Below are positions 54,101 through 63,695 of a DNA stretch of 64,000 nt, piece by piece; positions within the stretch are counted from its first letter, which is position 1; every line of letters begins with the position of its first letter. The stretch is taken from the NCBI RefSeq assembly GCF_963576615.1, contig NC_088710.1, forward strand, positions 2,770,001-2,834,000, read 5' to 3'. Source of the DNA: Watersipora subatra. Lineage: Eukaryota; Bryozoa; Gymnolaemata; Cheilostomatida; Watersiporidae. The notes under the pieces were generated by a model, which worked only from the letters and a program-made list of their open reading frames with translations, was not told where the DNA came from and did no database searches. The position numbers and the translations under genes were made by a program.

Positions 54101-56317
54101 ACAACTCAGACGATTTTGCACCAAATCACAGTGCAGTTAGTCAATAACATTTCACCTCTGGTTCGCAGCTGGTCTGGCCTGGCCTTCCGTGTTTCACTCA
54201 CTTTTTGTGTATTACAGAGCTCTGACTCGCTCAGCAAGATATCGCTATCTGAGATAGAATCCGTGAGTGAAGTCGATAATCTTTCCGTAAAACAGCTCAA
54301 AATTATTCTGACACGCAACCTCGTCACCTACAAAGGCTGCAAGGAGAAGCATGAGCTAATCAGCAAGGTCAAGATGCTGTGGCAGGCTCGACAAGACAAC
54401 GAGAAACTTTATCAAAAATTGCTCAATCCACAAGGTTAGTTGTACTACATTGCGCCAAATAGTTCTCCATTTTCTTACATCATTACATGTGTGTTCGTAT
54501 CAGCCTTTGACTCCACTTAATTCCACTTTCCTTTACATAAATTGGATTGGCAAAAATTCGATGCATTTGAAGTTTGATCAAATATATCCATGGACTGGTA
54601 ACACACCAACAAAGAGCGACAAGAGTCGATCAATTCAGTTAGACCGATACAATTTGAATTGCCTTGGAAAATATATTGCTTTGGGAACGGTGTCAGCCTT
54701 GAAAGTTTGATCTCATTGTACATCAACGTCGCAAAGCAGTTTGCGACTGGCGTTTGGCAGAAACGGGAGACTGACTATCTATTGGTGTAGCCGACCTTGA
54801 CACATCGTTTGCATGACCTCTGCAGTTATTTTTAGTGTTTTCACAAGCTTTAAAAAAGGATTTGATTGAAAAGCAGCTCAATATTTTGATGTATCTTCTG
54901 ACAAATATCATAATTTTAAATTTTACTAATTTTGGTCCTGGCAGAGACTAATTGTTTGTGGTAAACAGCTTTGACAAACTGGATCATAGTAAAACATTCC
55001 TGTTGTTATAGCTCATGACACTTGGAAAAAATATTTTTAATTAATTTACGGAAAGCCCCTCCCCCGTACACTTAAATTGACATTCTAAAAAAATTGAAAT
55101 TAACTTGATTAATTTGAAATTGACAAACAAGTCAGTCATGATTATGTGTTGCGATACATGCGGATCAATAATAGCCATGTATGAGTTCTTGGGCAAATTT
55201 TTTCCTCACTGTCCCAATGCTGTATCCTGCTCTGTGTGGAATAGGTTAGAACAAGTTATTAAAGTTTGTTGGAACTGGCTGGTCAGAAAAAAAACAACTC
55301 TCTTGCTATAATAGCTCCATTCCTTTTTACCATTCATGGCCATACGCGAGGGCAAGGGAGTTTTTTATGACCTATGACTGTTACAAGTTGTTTATTTTCG
55401 CTTGATTAGCTCATTTGACCCGCTGGTAATAGTCACATGTGTGGTGCTGCCGCTCCGACTGATCATAACAATACTATCTATGTTTGAACTGCGCGTACCT
55501 ACTCTCTCTTTCTATTCAAGAATATTGATCGCTTACAGGTTCAATAATTGCTTAAACGTTTGTAGCATCATTACTATTTTCACCTGTGAACTCTAGCTAA
55601 CTTACTGATCCTGTGTGACACTAGATGTCTGCTGGCAGGCTCAGGCAGGTGCTTTTACACAAACGGTACAAGGGAGATGCAGCCAAATTTTGCAACTCAC
55701 TCTCGATATACTAACCAACATGCGCTTAAGGTCCATGACTTGCTCTCATCCCTAGTGCTACGAATGAGATTTATTAAGCTTTACTTGTTTTATGTTGCTA
55801 CTACAGCATCTTGATAACACTACAGGCTACAATGCAGCAGCGTTATGTTTTGGAATAGAGTTAGGAACTTTATCACTACTGGTCATGGCATATTAGATCA
55901 TGAGACGAAACAATAGAATGCTTATTTGGCAGTCATAAATGGTTGACAGTTTTAGGGGTTGTTCTCTATAAATTTGCGTTCATGTCAGATACAATTTATA
56001 GGGACTTGAGGCAAGTTTGCTGGACATGAGGGTGAAACCCAAACTGCAGTAAAATTGTTCATAAAATGTTTGAGTGAGTCTCTTGACATGCCTTCTAAGC
56101 TTTCATCAATCTTCATCTTGTTGCAGTGTCGGAAGACGGAACACCCACGAGTCATGAAGAACCAGAGTTATGCAAAATTTGTATGGACTCTGCAATAGAC
56201 TGCGTTCTGTTAGACTGTGGCCACATGGTCTCCTGTACAAAATGCGGCAAGCAGATGAATGAATGCCCTATATGCAGACAGTTTGTGATACGCGCTGTGC
56301 ATATATTTAGGGCCTAA
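39044..56317 (+). CDS. RNF34: RNF34/RFFL-type E3 ubiquitin ligase (CARP family)
   Basis: Seven exons (39044-39130, 39299-39475, 43262-43420, 44504-45058, 47669-47809, 54218-54434, 56127-56317) join in frame to 508 residues. Residues 14-72 form a FYVE-like finger with all eight cysteines (C14, C17, C32, C35, C40, C43, C69, C72). A SAP-like helix pair follows at about 88-120 (VKHLKGFLL...[10 protein letters not shown]). Residues 142-373 are a Ser/Pro-rich linker with an eight-residue DPVxxLEV repeat. A second SAP-like module lies at about 388-428 ([14 protein letters not shown]...[10 protein letters not shown]). The RING spans C461-C495 (CKIC...[13 protein letters not shown]...ECPICR), and the chain ends RAVHIFRA. 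This architecture and the C-terminus are diagnostic of RNF34/rififylin, which ubiquitylate caspases, p53-pathway and endosomal cargoes in mammals. The paralogues cannot be distinguished. The protein starts MGSASS, a predicted myristoylation signal. Confidence 0.96.
39299..39475 (+). CDS. RNF34: RNF34 exon 2
   Basis: Fifty-nine codons with [15 protein letters not shown] and GYCVSCK, the remaining six finger cysteines. Acceptor TTTTTAG, donor GTAAAC, phase 0. Confidence 0.93.
40588..40725. repeat. Degenerate TCTGACACGTG repeat
   Basis: Alternating CATCTGACACGTGTCTG and CATCTGAGATGTGTCTGAG units, about 12-26 bp, each partly palindromic. Confidence 0.75.
42960..43100 (+). mobile_element. tRNA-like retroposon fragment
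   Basis: GTGGCTCAGATAGCAGTGTG followed by CCCAGTTCGAATCCC forms A- and B-box-like blocks, preceded by AGTATGTGYACARTTATTCC as in the copy at 16830. It does not close an acceptor stem, so it is not a tRNA gene. Confidence 0.45.
43262..43420 (+). CDS. RNF34: RNF34 exon 3
   Basis: Fifty-three codons: [13 protein letters not shown] and [12 protein letters not shown], the first SAP-like helix pair. Phase 0 both ends, donor GTAAGA. Confidence 0.93.
44504..45058 (+). CDS. RNF34: RNF34 exon 4, repeat-bearing linker
   Basis: 185 codons of Ser/Pro/Asp-rich linker with degenerate tandem DPVTSLEV-like octapeptides at about residues 195-275. Acceptor TTTCCAG, donor GTAAGT, phase 0. An internal in-phase GTAGGA after CAG at 44573-44575 could serve as an alternative donor. 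Confidence 0.82.
45216..45878. mobile_element. PiggyBac-like MITE
   Basis: The left end is CCCTTTCACTGCCGT and the right end its inverted ACGGCAGTGAAAGG. The right flank is TTAA (45879-45882) and the left flank GTAA, one change from TTAA. Ends and target match piggyBac-type elements (TTAA-CCCTTT). No transposase; about 660 bp. Confidence 0.6.
45883..47668. other. Rest of RNF34 intron 4
   Basis: No exon or bounded repeat recognised in this 1.8 kb. Confidence 0.5.
47669..47809 (+). CDS. RNF34: RNF34 exon 5
   Basis: Forty-seven codons of Ser/Thr-rich linker ([16 protein letters not shown]...). Acceptor TTTTCTAG, donor GTCTGT (weak), phase 0. It is supported mainly by phase, composition and position. 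Confidence 0.7.
48160..48240 (+). mobile_element. tRNA-like fragment
   Basis: GCCGAGTGGCTG followed by GGCCGGGTTCGAATCCCGTA gives A/B-box-like blocks with a perfect TpsiC stem, but the anticodon arm is missing. Probably a SINE or truncated tRNA relic. Confidence 0.4.
48502..48597. repeat. 16-bp tandem repeat, six copies
   Basis: CCCTTCTGCAAGTCAC with A/G and C/T variants, in RNF34 intron 5. Confidence 0.9.
49611..50121. mobile_element. Diverged Tigger-like MITE
   Basis: Left end CAGGGGGTCTTCAACTTACA, flanked by TA. The right end is the complement of CAGGAAGTCCTCGAGTTACA. The interior holds a 60-nt hairpin (49927-49986, CATAGACCTACTAACTATACT against its complement with two mismatches). Confidence 0.5.
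50770..51481 (-). mobile_element. tRNA-tailed retroposon, copy B (longest)
   Basis: On the minus strand it starts AGCTGCACTACCCGGCGTTG, continues through a roughly 550-bp body shared with copy C, and ends with the ATAGCCGGAATGACAGATCC and GAGAAATATATATATA tail. It is the best guide to the full family length (about 710 bp). Confidence 0.7.
52094..52219. repeat. 34-bp tandem repeat
   Basis: About 3.5 copies of a unit containing ATACTGGTAATTCATGTG and TAAGAATATAATTGAA. Confidence 0.9.
53101..53190 (+). mobile_element. Relic of the pogo-like family
   Basis: ATGATCAAGTTTTG, then CATCCTGGCGGTAAGATCAC and CTCAAACACCAAA, match the interior of copy 1 (9526-9600) with many changes. The ends are not seen. 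Confidence 0.5.
54218..54434 (+). CDS. RNF34: RNF34 exon 6
   Basis: Seventy-two codons plus one base: [20 protein letters not shown] and the second SAP-like module ([20 protein letters not shown]...). Vertebrate relatives have the same SLSDLS...VRQLKEILARNFVNYSGC pattern. Donor GTTAGT. Confidence 0.95.
54435..56126. other. RNF34 intron 6
   Basis: A 1.7-kb intron; no repeat or gene recognised. Confidence 0.6.
56127..56317 (+). CDS. RNF34: RNF34 terminal exon with RING
   Basis: Completes a split Val codon, then encodes the C3HC4-type RING ([20 protein letters not shown]...) and ends RAVHIFRA with TAA at 56315-56317. This is almost identical in pattern to vertebrate RNF34/RFFL. Confidence 0.97.
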
Positions 56318-57496
56318 AATGTTGGCTGCTCACTTATCAGCGAGGACCAATCCTTCATTCCATTTACGAAATGTACACCAGAGAAGCATTGCTATTTTTC
56401 TGCTCCGCAGATACATATCCAAGTGCACAAACATGATTAGTCGAGTCTATTTTGTCTATTTATTTTACCATATATATATATTATCAGCTTTAGGGATTCT
56501 TCTTTGATGACACTTATGGTAACTGTTCTCCAGACATTTCTAGTGACATTTCTCTATGCCTCAACAATGAGACAGTAAGTGCTAGTTAGCCCGTCATGTT
56601 TTCACCGCTATGTTTTAGAAATCAAGTAAGATGTACATTGGTGCTTCTCGGCCTGTCACGAAAAATCGAATTGCATAAGCTCGTATCAAATCTACCAGTT
56701 TTTTTCGCTAAAAATTCTGTCAATTGTGATGAGGCCTCCATGACGTTATACTTCATCAAAGAGGCGAATCGGTTTACAAACTTATTTCTCATTTTTTACT
56801 TTGAGGTGGTATCATTCCTGAAGATTATGCTGGATACATCTATTGTACATTAATTGTACTAGCTTGCCTTCGTCAATGTATATTTTAGTATTACCTTATC
56901 ATTCCTAAGCTACAAGTTCCTACTTGAAATAGAAGTTTTTAAGCAAAGCCACAATGCTCGTATCAGACTTACACTCATACCGTCCCTGAATGACAACCGT
57001 CCCTGGATCACACCCATCCCTTGATCACACCCATCCTTAAATCACATCCATCCCTTTCGCACCCTTCCCTGAATCACACCCTTTCCCCAAGTCATTCACA
57101 CACATGTCTGAATTACTCACACTGTCTCTTACACCCATCTTTAAAACACATCCATCCATGAATCATTTACACCCACCACTAAATCACTTACTTTTCCCTG
57201 AACCACATACACCTATTCCTGAATCCCCTCACACCCATCTCCAACCAGCATTAGCTCAAATCTATTTCGAAGAAGTGGTTTATTAACCCAGTACTTAGCA
57301 CGATAATGCCCTTCTACTAGTCTTGGTGGCAAATATAGACATTAGCTTTCCAAAAAAGTAATATTATGGTCTCACACAAATGTTGATTTCTGAATACCTA
57401 ACTAGAATTGGTTGCCAGTAAGATAACCTTATGTTCAGTCAGGCATATTGAACATTTTCTGCAGCTACAATTTAATGACAGGTATGTGGAAAAGAG
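56318..57496. other. Convergent 3' region between RNF34 and NHP2
   Basis: Contains the RNF34 3' UTR, a degenerate CACACCCATCCCTGAATCA repeat at about 56985-57245, and no gene. No AATAAA soon after the RNF34 stop was seen on the plus strand; the first clear one is near 57580. Confidence 0.5.
56985..57245. repeat. Degenerate CACACCCATCCCTGAATCA repeat
   Basis: C-rich 15-20-bp units with many changes and indels. Confidence 0.65.
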
Positions 57497-57502
57497 TTTA
57501 TT
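57497..57502 (-). terminator. Candidate NHP2 polyadenylation signal
   Basis: AATAAA on the minus strand, 200 bp after the NHP2 stop codon. Confidence 0.5.
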
Positions 57503-57701
57503 GAATACAAAGAAAATTCATCCACCTTCGTGTAGGCTGCATTCAGAGATTGGACTAACCAACAAGAAAATCTATTTACAATAAAATTATACACGTATAA
57601 AATTAACATCATGACAGAGCTGCAATTAGAATGTAAACATTTCTGACATGGGAAGAAAACTTGCAGAAAGATTAGTTAAATGGGTTCGTTAAATGGGTTC
57701 G

Positions 57702-57824
57702 TTAAATGGGTAGTGGCATTTCTTTGACTTTTTGGTAAACCTCGTCGTATAGCTCTGCATATTCAGGGCTGGACTGAATGAGTGCTACGATTGCAGAGCC
57801 TTTTGAAAGTGCATTTCCAAGGCC
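57702..57824 (-). CDS. NHP2: NHP2 terminal exon
   Basis: Forty codons and TAA (57702-57704). It encodes GLGNALSKGSAIVALIQSS and the tail YDEVYQKVKEMPLPI. Around the stop, GTTAAATGGGTTC is repeated three times, so the stop codon lies in a small tandem duplication (57675-57710). Confidence 0.93.
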   Translation of the reverse strand, partial: GLGNALSKGSAIVALIQSSPEYAELYDEVYQKVKEMPLPI

Positions 57825-60800
57825 CTGTAAATATACATACATGTAGTACCCATTGAAATGCTGCCGAAGGGTAATCCATTACCTAGAAGAACAATAATTA
57901 ACCACATGCATAAAGCTGATGTTGATTCAGCCACACTGTTACCAATCCAGACACCTCATAATCTTGCTGGGCAAGTGTCAGCTCGAGAACATGTTTGCCG
58001 ATCCTCGAGAGCACTAACCAATAAAGATTAGTTCTTAGTAGCGAATAATATGAGATGATAAGGAATGGTCATTACGTTTTAAAAATCCAACGGCATTGAC
58101 TTACAAAAGGGCCTGTACTTATTATCTATTTGTGTATAAGTATCAGTTGCAGGTGCTCCTACAAACAACCTGCCTTTACATGGCAAATTGTATGCATAGT
58201 AATGTAATGAAATGCAACTGAGCCCTTAAGAAAATGATGTACGATTATAGGTTTTCGTGCTTTGTCTTTCAAAGGCTTCCGCTCTCACATCTTTGTCTCC
58301 CTCATTCAATAGTTACCTCATTCTAGTACCATAGAACAGACTCACACCAACAGACTACAAGCGTTTATATTGAATAGTTACCTCATTCTAGTACCATAGA
58401 ACAGACTCACACCAACAGACTACAAGCGTTTATATTGAATAGTTACCTCATTCTAGTACCATAGAACAGACTCACACCAACAGACTACAAGCGTTTATAT
58501 TGAATAGTTACCTCATTCTAGTACCATAGAACAGACTCACACCAACAGACTAAAAGCGTTTATATTCAATCGTTACCTAATTTTAGTACCATAGAGCAGA
58601 CTCACACCAACTGACTACAAGCGTTTATATTGAATAGTTACCTAATTCTAGTACCATAGAACAGACTCACACCAACAGACTACAAGCGTTTATATTGAAT
58701 AGTTACCTAATTCAAGTACCATAGAACAGACTCCCACTACCAGACTACAAGCGTTTATATTCAATCGTTACCTAATTTTAGTACCATAGAGCAGACTCAC
58801 ACCAACTGACTACAAGCGTTTATATTGAATAGTTACCTAATTCTAGTACCATAGAACAGACTCACACCAACAGACTACAAGCGTTTATATTGAATAGTTA
58901 CCTAATTCAAGTACCATAGAACAGACTCCCACTACCAGACTACAAGCGTTTATATTCAATCGTTACCTAATTTTAGTACCATAAAGCAGACTCACACCAA
59001 CAAACTACAAGCGTTTATATCACGGTCATACCTTGACATAGCAGCTTAATACGATCCGGGACAGCTCGTACGTCAATTTACTCGTATTACAAGGCACTAT
59101 TTTCTATACAAAATAACTAAATACAAATTAATCCGTTACCGCACTATAAAAAACACATGAAACAGAATATTACGATGGAAAAAATGTGTTCCTAATTGTT
59201 TTAATTAGTAACTTCTCTAACATAGTAACAAATACTTAATTAGTTGCCAAAATCTGAAATAAAGTGTAAAATTACTTTGAACACAACAGTATGTACACCT
59301 TCGAGACAAACGTAGTGGCTAACGAAGGTCTAAGAAAGACAGCAACACGTTCGGCACACTAAATGAAATGAATTTAACTTGTCAAATACAGACTTGAAGC
59401 TGAGTTTTAATTTTTGACCAAACTTACTATAATTTTGTCATTTTTTATTATTATTTCTGTATTATTATGTATTTTTCTGGTTTGGCGCTTTTTGCCACGC
59501 GTTCCCTATAAGTATTAGTCAAAATTTTAAAAACTATTTTCAAACTGATTCGAGGGGAAAGACTAAGCGATGCTGTTCTCGAAAGTGGCTTCTCGCATAC
59601 TTGACCATATTGTGGCCCTCGAGAACCCGCTCGTAAGCTCATATCTCAAAGATTACTCGTATCTAAAAAAACTCGCTTGAAATTCTGTTCCCATGTTGAG
59701 GTATAACTGGATATCTTCAAGTTAGATATGAATGGGTATGAATATTTAGCTTATGACAGGGATAACCAACATTTAAAAACTGCATTTAGCCATTTAACAT
59801 ATACATGTACATTTAAATGTAATGTATATGTTAAATATAATGTAAATCGCGTTATTTTTACATTGTATGATTACAAAAACAATCATATTTTATTTTGCAT
59901 CAATAATTTTGATTGCATGTCTCCTCCTGTAGATTGAGCTGGCAGTAATTTTTTTCTTTACACAAACTGGAAATTTAAAAAATCATTCATAAAAATCGGC
60001 TGATCCCCGTAGCAATTTCTAAAAAACCTAACAATGCCTCCTCTGCTTTCATGAATAATGATTTTGAGCAAGCCTTACAAATAATCCAGTTCAAAAACTG
60101 AACAAGTTTAACGTAGATATGTGGAGTCGAAACTGTTTCCGATCAATATTTTGTGATTATCGGGAATCTTTCTAATAATTTTCATGATTTGAAAATGCTG
60201 ATAAAACCTAGTTTTGGTTAAAACTACACAAAAATGTGAAAGAAATCCCAATTGAGAATGCTATGTGCAACTGATGTATTAATTTTTTAGCTGTCAGTTA
60301 ACCTTTAACATGGCTGCCAGTTAACCTTTAACATGGCTGTCAATTAACCTTTAACATGGCTGTCAATTAACCTTTAACATGGCTGTCAGTTAACCTTTAA
60401 CATGGCTGCCAGTTAACATTTAACATGGCTGTCAGTTAACATTTAACATGGCTGCCAATTAACCTTTAACACGACTGTCAGTTAACCTTTAACACGGCTG
60501 TCAGTTAACTTTCAAGTTTTAACATGGCTGTCAGTTAACCTTTAATATGGCTGTCAGTCAACTTTTAACATGACCATCCACAATGGTGAGTTAAATTTCT
60601 GATATGGATAGCCCCTGATGAGTGAACAAATTCAGCCAATTCTAGGACCAGGACGGGAGATTCAGAAAGAAATGACACTAACAACCAGTATATATAATAA
60701 TTAGCCTTCGAGGGGATATGCTCAATGTTGAAAATTAGTTTCGCAGATTACAGACGTGAATATTACAAGACAAGGGTGTTGTCTAGAGTGGCTGGTTTAC

Positions 60801-61240
60801 AGTGTTGTCATTTCTAGTGGATCACAAGGTATTTGTAAATACAATATTGGTACATATAAACTGCTTTGGATTGTTCAACATTTGTATGTTTGGACAGAAG
60901 CCTGATATACCAAACTTAAGTATTTTGGGCTTCTACCTAAACATGGTAGAAAGCGCAAGCGCACAGGCGGAAGCCCAAAAATACTGAATAAAAGCAGATT
61001 TTAGCTCTCATCAAAAACTTTTAATCCTAAAATTTGCAGCCTCTGGCAGATTGAACACAAAGATCTGATAACTCCGAACATGGCTTTATTGTTACTGAAT
61101 GATAATTCAAGTAAATATTTACAAACAAACTTACTACTTTCGATGGAACCCACATATATGGTATTCCTTTTTCCTCACACATTAGTGGAAAGTGCGAGAT
61201 AACATCCATTGGGTCTGTATCACCGGCTAACACAACAAAT
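57702..61240 (-). CDS. NHP2: H/ACA snoRNP protein NHP2 (3' part of gene)
   Basis: Two minus-strand exons (61135-61240 and 57702-57824) join in frame to give the last 75 residues plus a split codon. FVVLAGDTDPMDVISHFPLM followed by CEEKG and PYMWVPSK, and GLGNALSKGSAIVAL, are the RNA-binding L7Ae/Nhp2 core. Relatives have VLAGDT.PI.V..H.P..CE...PY...PSK. The end VKEMPLPI resembles VQSLPLPL of the human protein, which separates NHP2 from ribosomal L7a, SNU13 and RPP38. NHP2 binds H/ACA guide RNAs for pseudouridylation and telomerase RNA in the nucleolus and Cajal bodies. The N-terminal exon(s), about 75-80 residues in the family, were not found and may lie right of the window. It is convergent with RNF34. 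Confidence 0.93.
57825..58310. other. Start of the NHP2 intron
   Basis: Nothing recognised in these 486 bp before the satellite. Confidence 0.6.
58311..59020. repeat. 65-bp satellite with 195-bp higher-order period
   Basis: About eleven 65-bp units beginning AGTTACCTCATTCTAGTACC. From 58571 three variant units (cGTTACCTAATTTTAG, AGTTACCTAATTCTAG, AGTTACCTAATTCAAG) repeat in order, giving a 195-bp higher-order period. It ends exactly where the MITE at 59022 begins. Confidence 0.95.
59022..59708. mobile_element. MITE family with GTCATACCTYGACA ends, copy 2
   Basis: Left end GGTCATACCTTGACAT and right end the inverted ATGTTGAGGTATAACT. The body matches 38165-38900. About 690 bp, no transposase; the ends resemble Tc1/mariner-type CATACCTCGRCATACGAG elements. 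Confidence 0.6.
60290..60571. repeat. 23-bp tandem repeat, about 12 copies
   Basis: GCTGTCAGTTAACCTTTAAC plus ATG, with C/T variants, in the NHP2 intron. Confidence 0.92.
61135..61240 (-). CDS. NHP2: NHP2 penultimate exon
   Basis: One base plus 35 codons with VVLAGDTDPMDV and PYMWVPSKV. Acceptor TATTTTAG, donor GTAAGT. Confidence 0.93.
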
Positions 61241-62847
61241 CTAAAATATACATCATCATTTATATGATGATATAGACAAATGATATAGATCTATTTTTCA
61301 TGGTGACACATAATATCACAAATCTCTTGAGTACTTCAATATCTTAAAGAGCTCCTTTGTATCAGTCACTACGTTACTATCTTTCAATGTATGTGTACAC
61401 AACATCGGATGCGGTGTACATGGAAATGTACACCGTGTAACATACCAATGGTGCACATCCGATGTAAATACCATGAAATACATTTCAGAAGATCTCTCAA
61501 CAACTTGTATCAGTCAAAGAACAGCAATAATAGCAAATGATCTGTAGAAAAGTGTCCATAAAATCGTACTAAAAATGTCTCGATTACATCAATGAAAATT
61601 AACTCTTCATTGTTTCTGTTCATATCAATTCTGTTTTCCAACTTCAAAGCTTTTCAGTTTTTTCGTTAAAACATTGAAAGCAACACAACAGAAACAATTA
61701 ATGACTGTATCAGGCTAATAGTAGTTCCTTGTTCAACGCGGTCTCGATACTTCTGATAATGGTTTATATTTATGAAAACAGATTATATTTATGATGGTAT
61801 ATGAATGACTAGTTTTAGGCTAAAAGTTGTGCTTAGCCCTCATGCGGCTAAAATTCTATCCTTAATTGTGCAAATTCTAGCGCCTATGCGGCTAGAAGTT
61901 AACCAATACCTGCGTGAAATGCAACGTATAAAAGCTTTACTCTGCCAAAAATTGTTTGGACGCTAATATCGACTAGTTCAGCAGTGCAGCAGAAGAGTTG
62001 AGGTCAGAAGACACTGCGGAATGTATTGAACAGCCAGAAGATGAAATCGTTCCAAACTAAAGCAACAATCAGACCGCAACTGCTCGAGAAAAAGATGCAA
62101 ATATGTTTAAAAAATGCTAATGTTTGTTTCTGCACGTATTGTAAGCATGATTCGGTTATGTCACTTGTTTTTTAATATAAATTTGTAGCATTTGGTAGAT
62201 TGTTATTATATAATCTAAAAATATGCAGATTTATAATATACTATTTGATAGTATCCTTGCGATTATTTTAACTCGGTTTACAAGGGATCGACACTTATAA
62301 CTCCTCTTCTATTGCGCATAAAAAGCCAGTTTTGGCTGCAAACTGTAGCAAACATATCATCAATGAATGAGCTTTTATGCAACATTGTTAAATATAGTTA
62401 TAAAAAAAAAATATGCCTTCAAATTTAGAATAAAATAATAAAAATTGAAGGCTCCAACAAATTGCAAAGCAGGACACAGGCTATAATATCATTGCAGTTT
62501 AATTGCAAGCAATAGATATCAATTGTTAAAGATATTACTTGGTTTCTCAATACATATGTTTTAAGAGATCTTTGACAAGTTGGAGGTAAGTTGGTAAATT
62601 TATTGCATCCAAAAGGATTAACATCGCTTAATATCGGAAAGAGAAGGAAAAATATAGGTGACATTCTTGAATTCCAACATTTGACATTCCTTGACCACCC
62701 CTAGAGACAAGTAATGAAAATATATCTTTGTTTTACTTTATTGTGGGTGTATAAAATATTTGTTATTAGTTTTTTTTTGCTAAATAGACCTTGCTGTCTA
62801 GAAACAATAAACAAATCAGAGTAAATGGTGAAATATGAATCTATATA
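61241..62847. other. Presumed NHP2 upstream intron
   Basis: I found no further NHP2 exon. Nested inverted repeats lie at 61401-61464 (CGGTGTACATGG...ATGTACACCG inside ACATCGGATG...CATCCGATGT). Otherwise nothing was recognised. Confidence 0.45.
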
Positions 62848-63321
62848 CAGTCAAACATGGATAACTCAAACTTCACGGGACCGAGCGAAAGTGATCGAGT
62901 TATCAGAGCATTCATGTTATCAGAGCACTGTCACAAGTCAATGTATTTATTTATTAGTAGATATATGTACATAAACTACATATAAAAACTATAGCCTAAT
63001 ATAAATCAAAAGCATAAAAGGCTTGTTTCAAATTAAATGCCTCTAATATAAAGTTTAAAAAATATTTATGAAAAAGTATAGAGATTTTTCTATCACTTGA
63101 GATTGGTTTGTTGTTTGAGGTGATGTTATTGCCGGGACGTTTTTTATATTAAAATCGGCAAAACTTGATCGCTGTTGAAATGCTCGGAAGAAAAGACATC
63201 TCTTTTCTCTGAGCATTTTAACCAAGATCAATTTTGCCAATTTTTCTTGAAGTTTATGCGAAGGTTACCTCACTTTTCCTTGCTTTCGAAGGGCCATCGC
63301 TAAGTTATCCATGTTTGACTG
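62848..63321. mobile_element. Pogo/Tc1-like element, copy 3, internally deleted
   Basis: Ends CAGTCAAACATGGATAACTC and its complement with TA on both sides, 474 bp. It matches the 3' half of copy 1 in inverted sense, then jumps from CGAAGGGCCATCGCTAAG directly to the terminal repeat, so about 290 bp are missing. The 80-codon frame of copies 1 and 2 is shifted here. Confidence 0.75.
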
Positions 63322-63329
63322 TATACATA

Positions 63330-63695
63330 AATCTTAAAATTTGTGTGCCGTCTGTGATTCGGTGTGTCCATCTATAGCTATTAAAATCTTTGAATGAAAA
63401 GCTCACTTCATGCTGGATTTGAACTTACAGAGAACTTACAGAACTTTCATCGCTCCTATCATATACCATATACCCTTTTCCCGATTTCACGCGCTAAATG
63501 AAGTATTAATTGATACATTGCGCCCACGGTTACAATGCCCCTATTATAAAATATTTGTCGCCTAAATCTATGAAACACGATGCTTTTTCGTTCTCGCGAC
63601 AGATTTGGCTCGGTTTAAACCAGCCGAACAAAACAGTTTTTATAGTTTTTTCATTATTTTTCGTGAAAAACATAATATTTTAAGCTCCTAGTGGT
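63330..63695 (-). mobile_element. tRNA-tailed retroposon, copy D (partial)
   Basis: Contains CTATAGCTATTAAAATCTTT (tail block, minus sense) and ATGAAACACGATGCTTTTTC, matching copy C near 37303-37325 in reverse. It abuts the pogo-like copy 3. Confidence 0.5.

Noticed and set aside
58311-59020. CRISPR-like array
   Set aside because: Units are directly tandem without unique spacers, in a eukaryotic intron.
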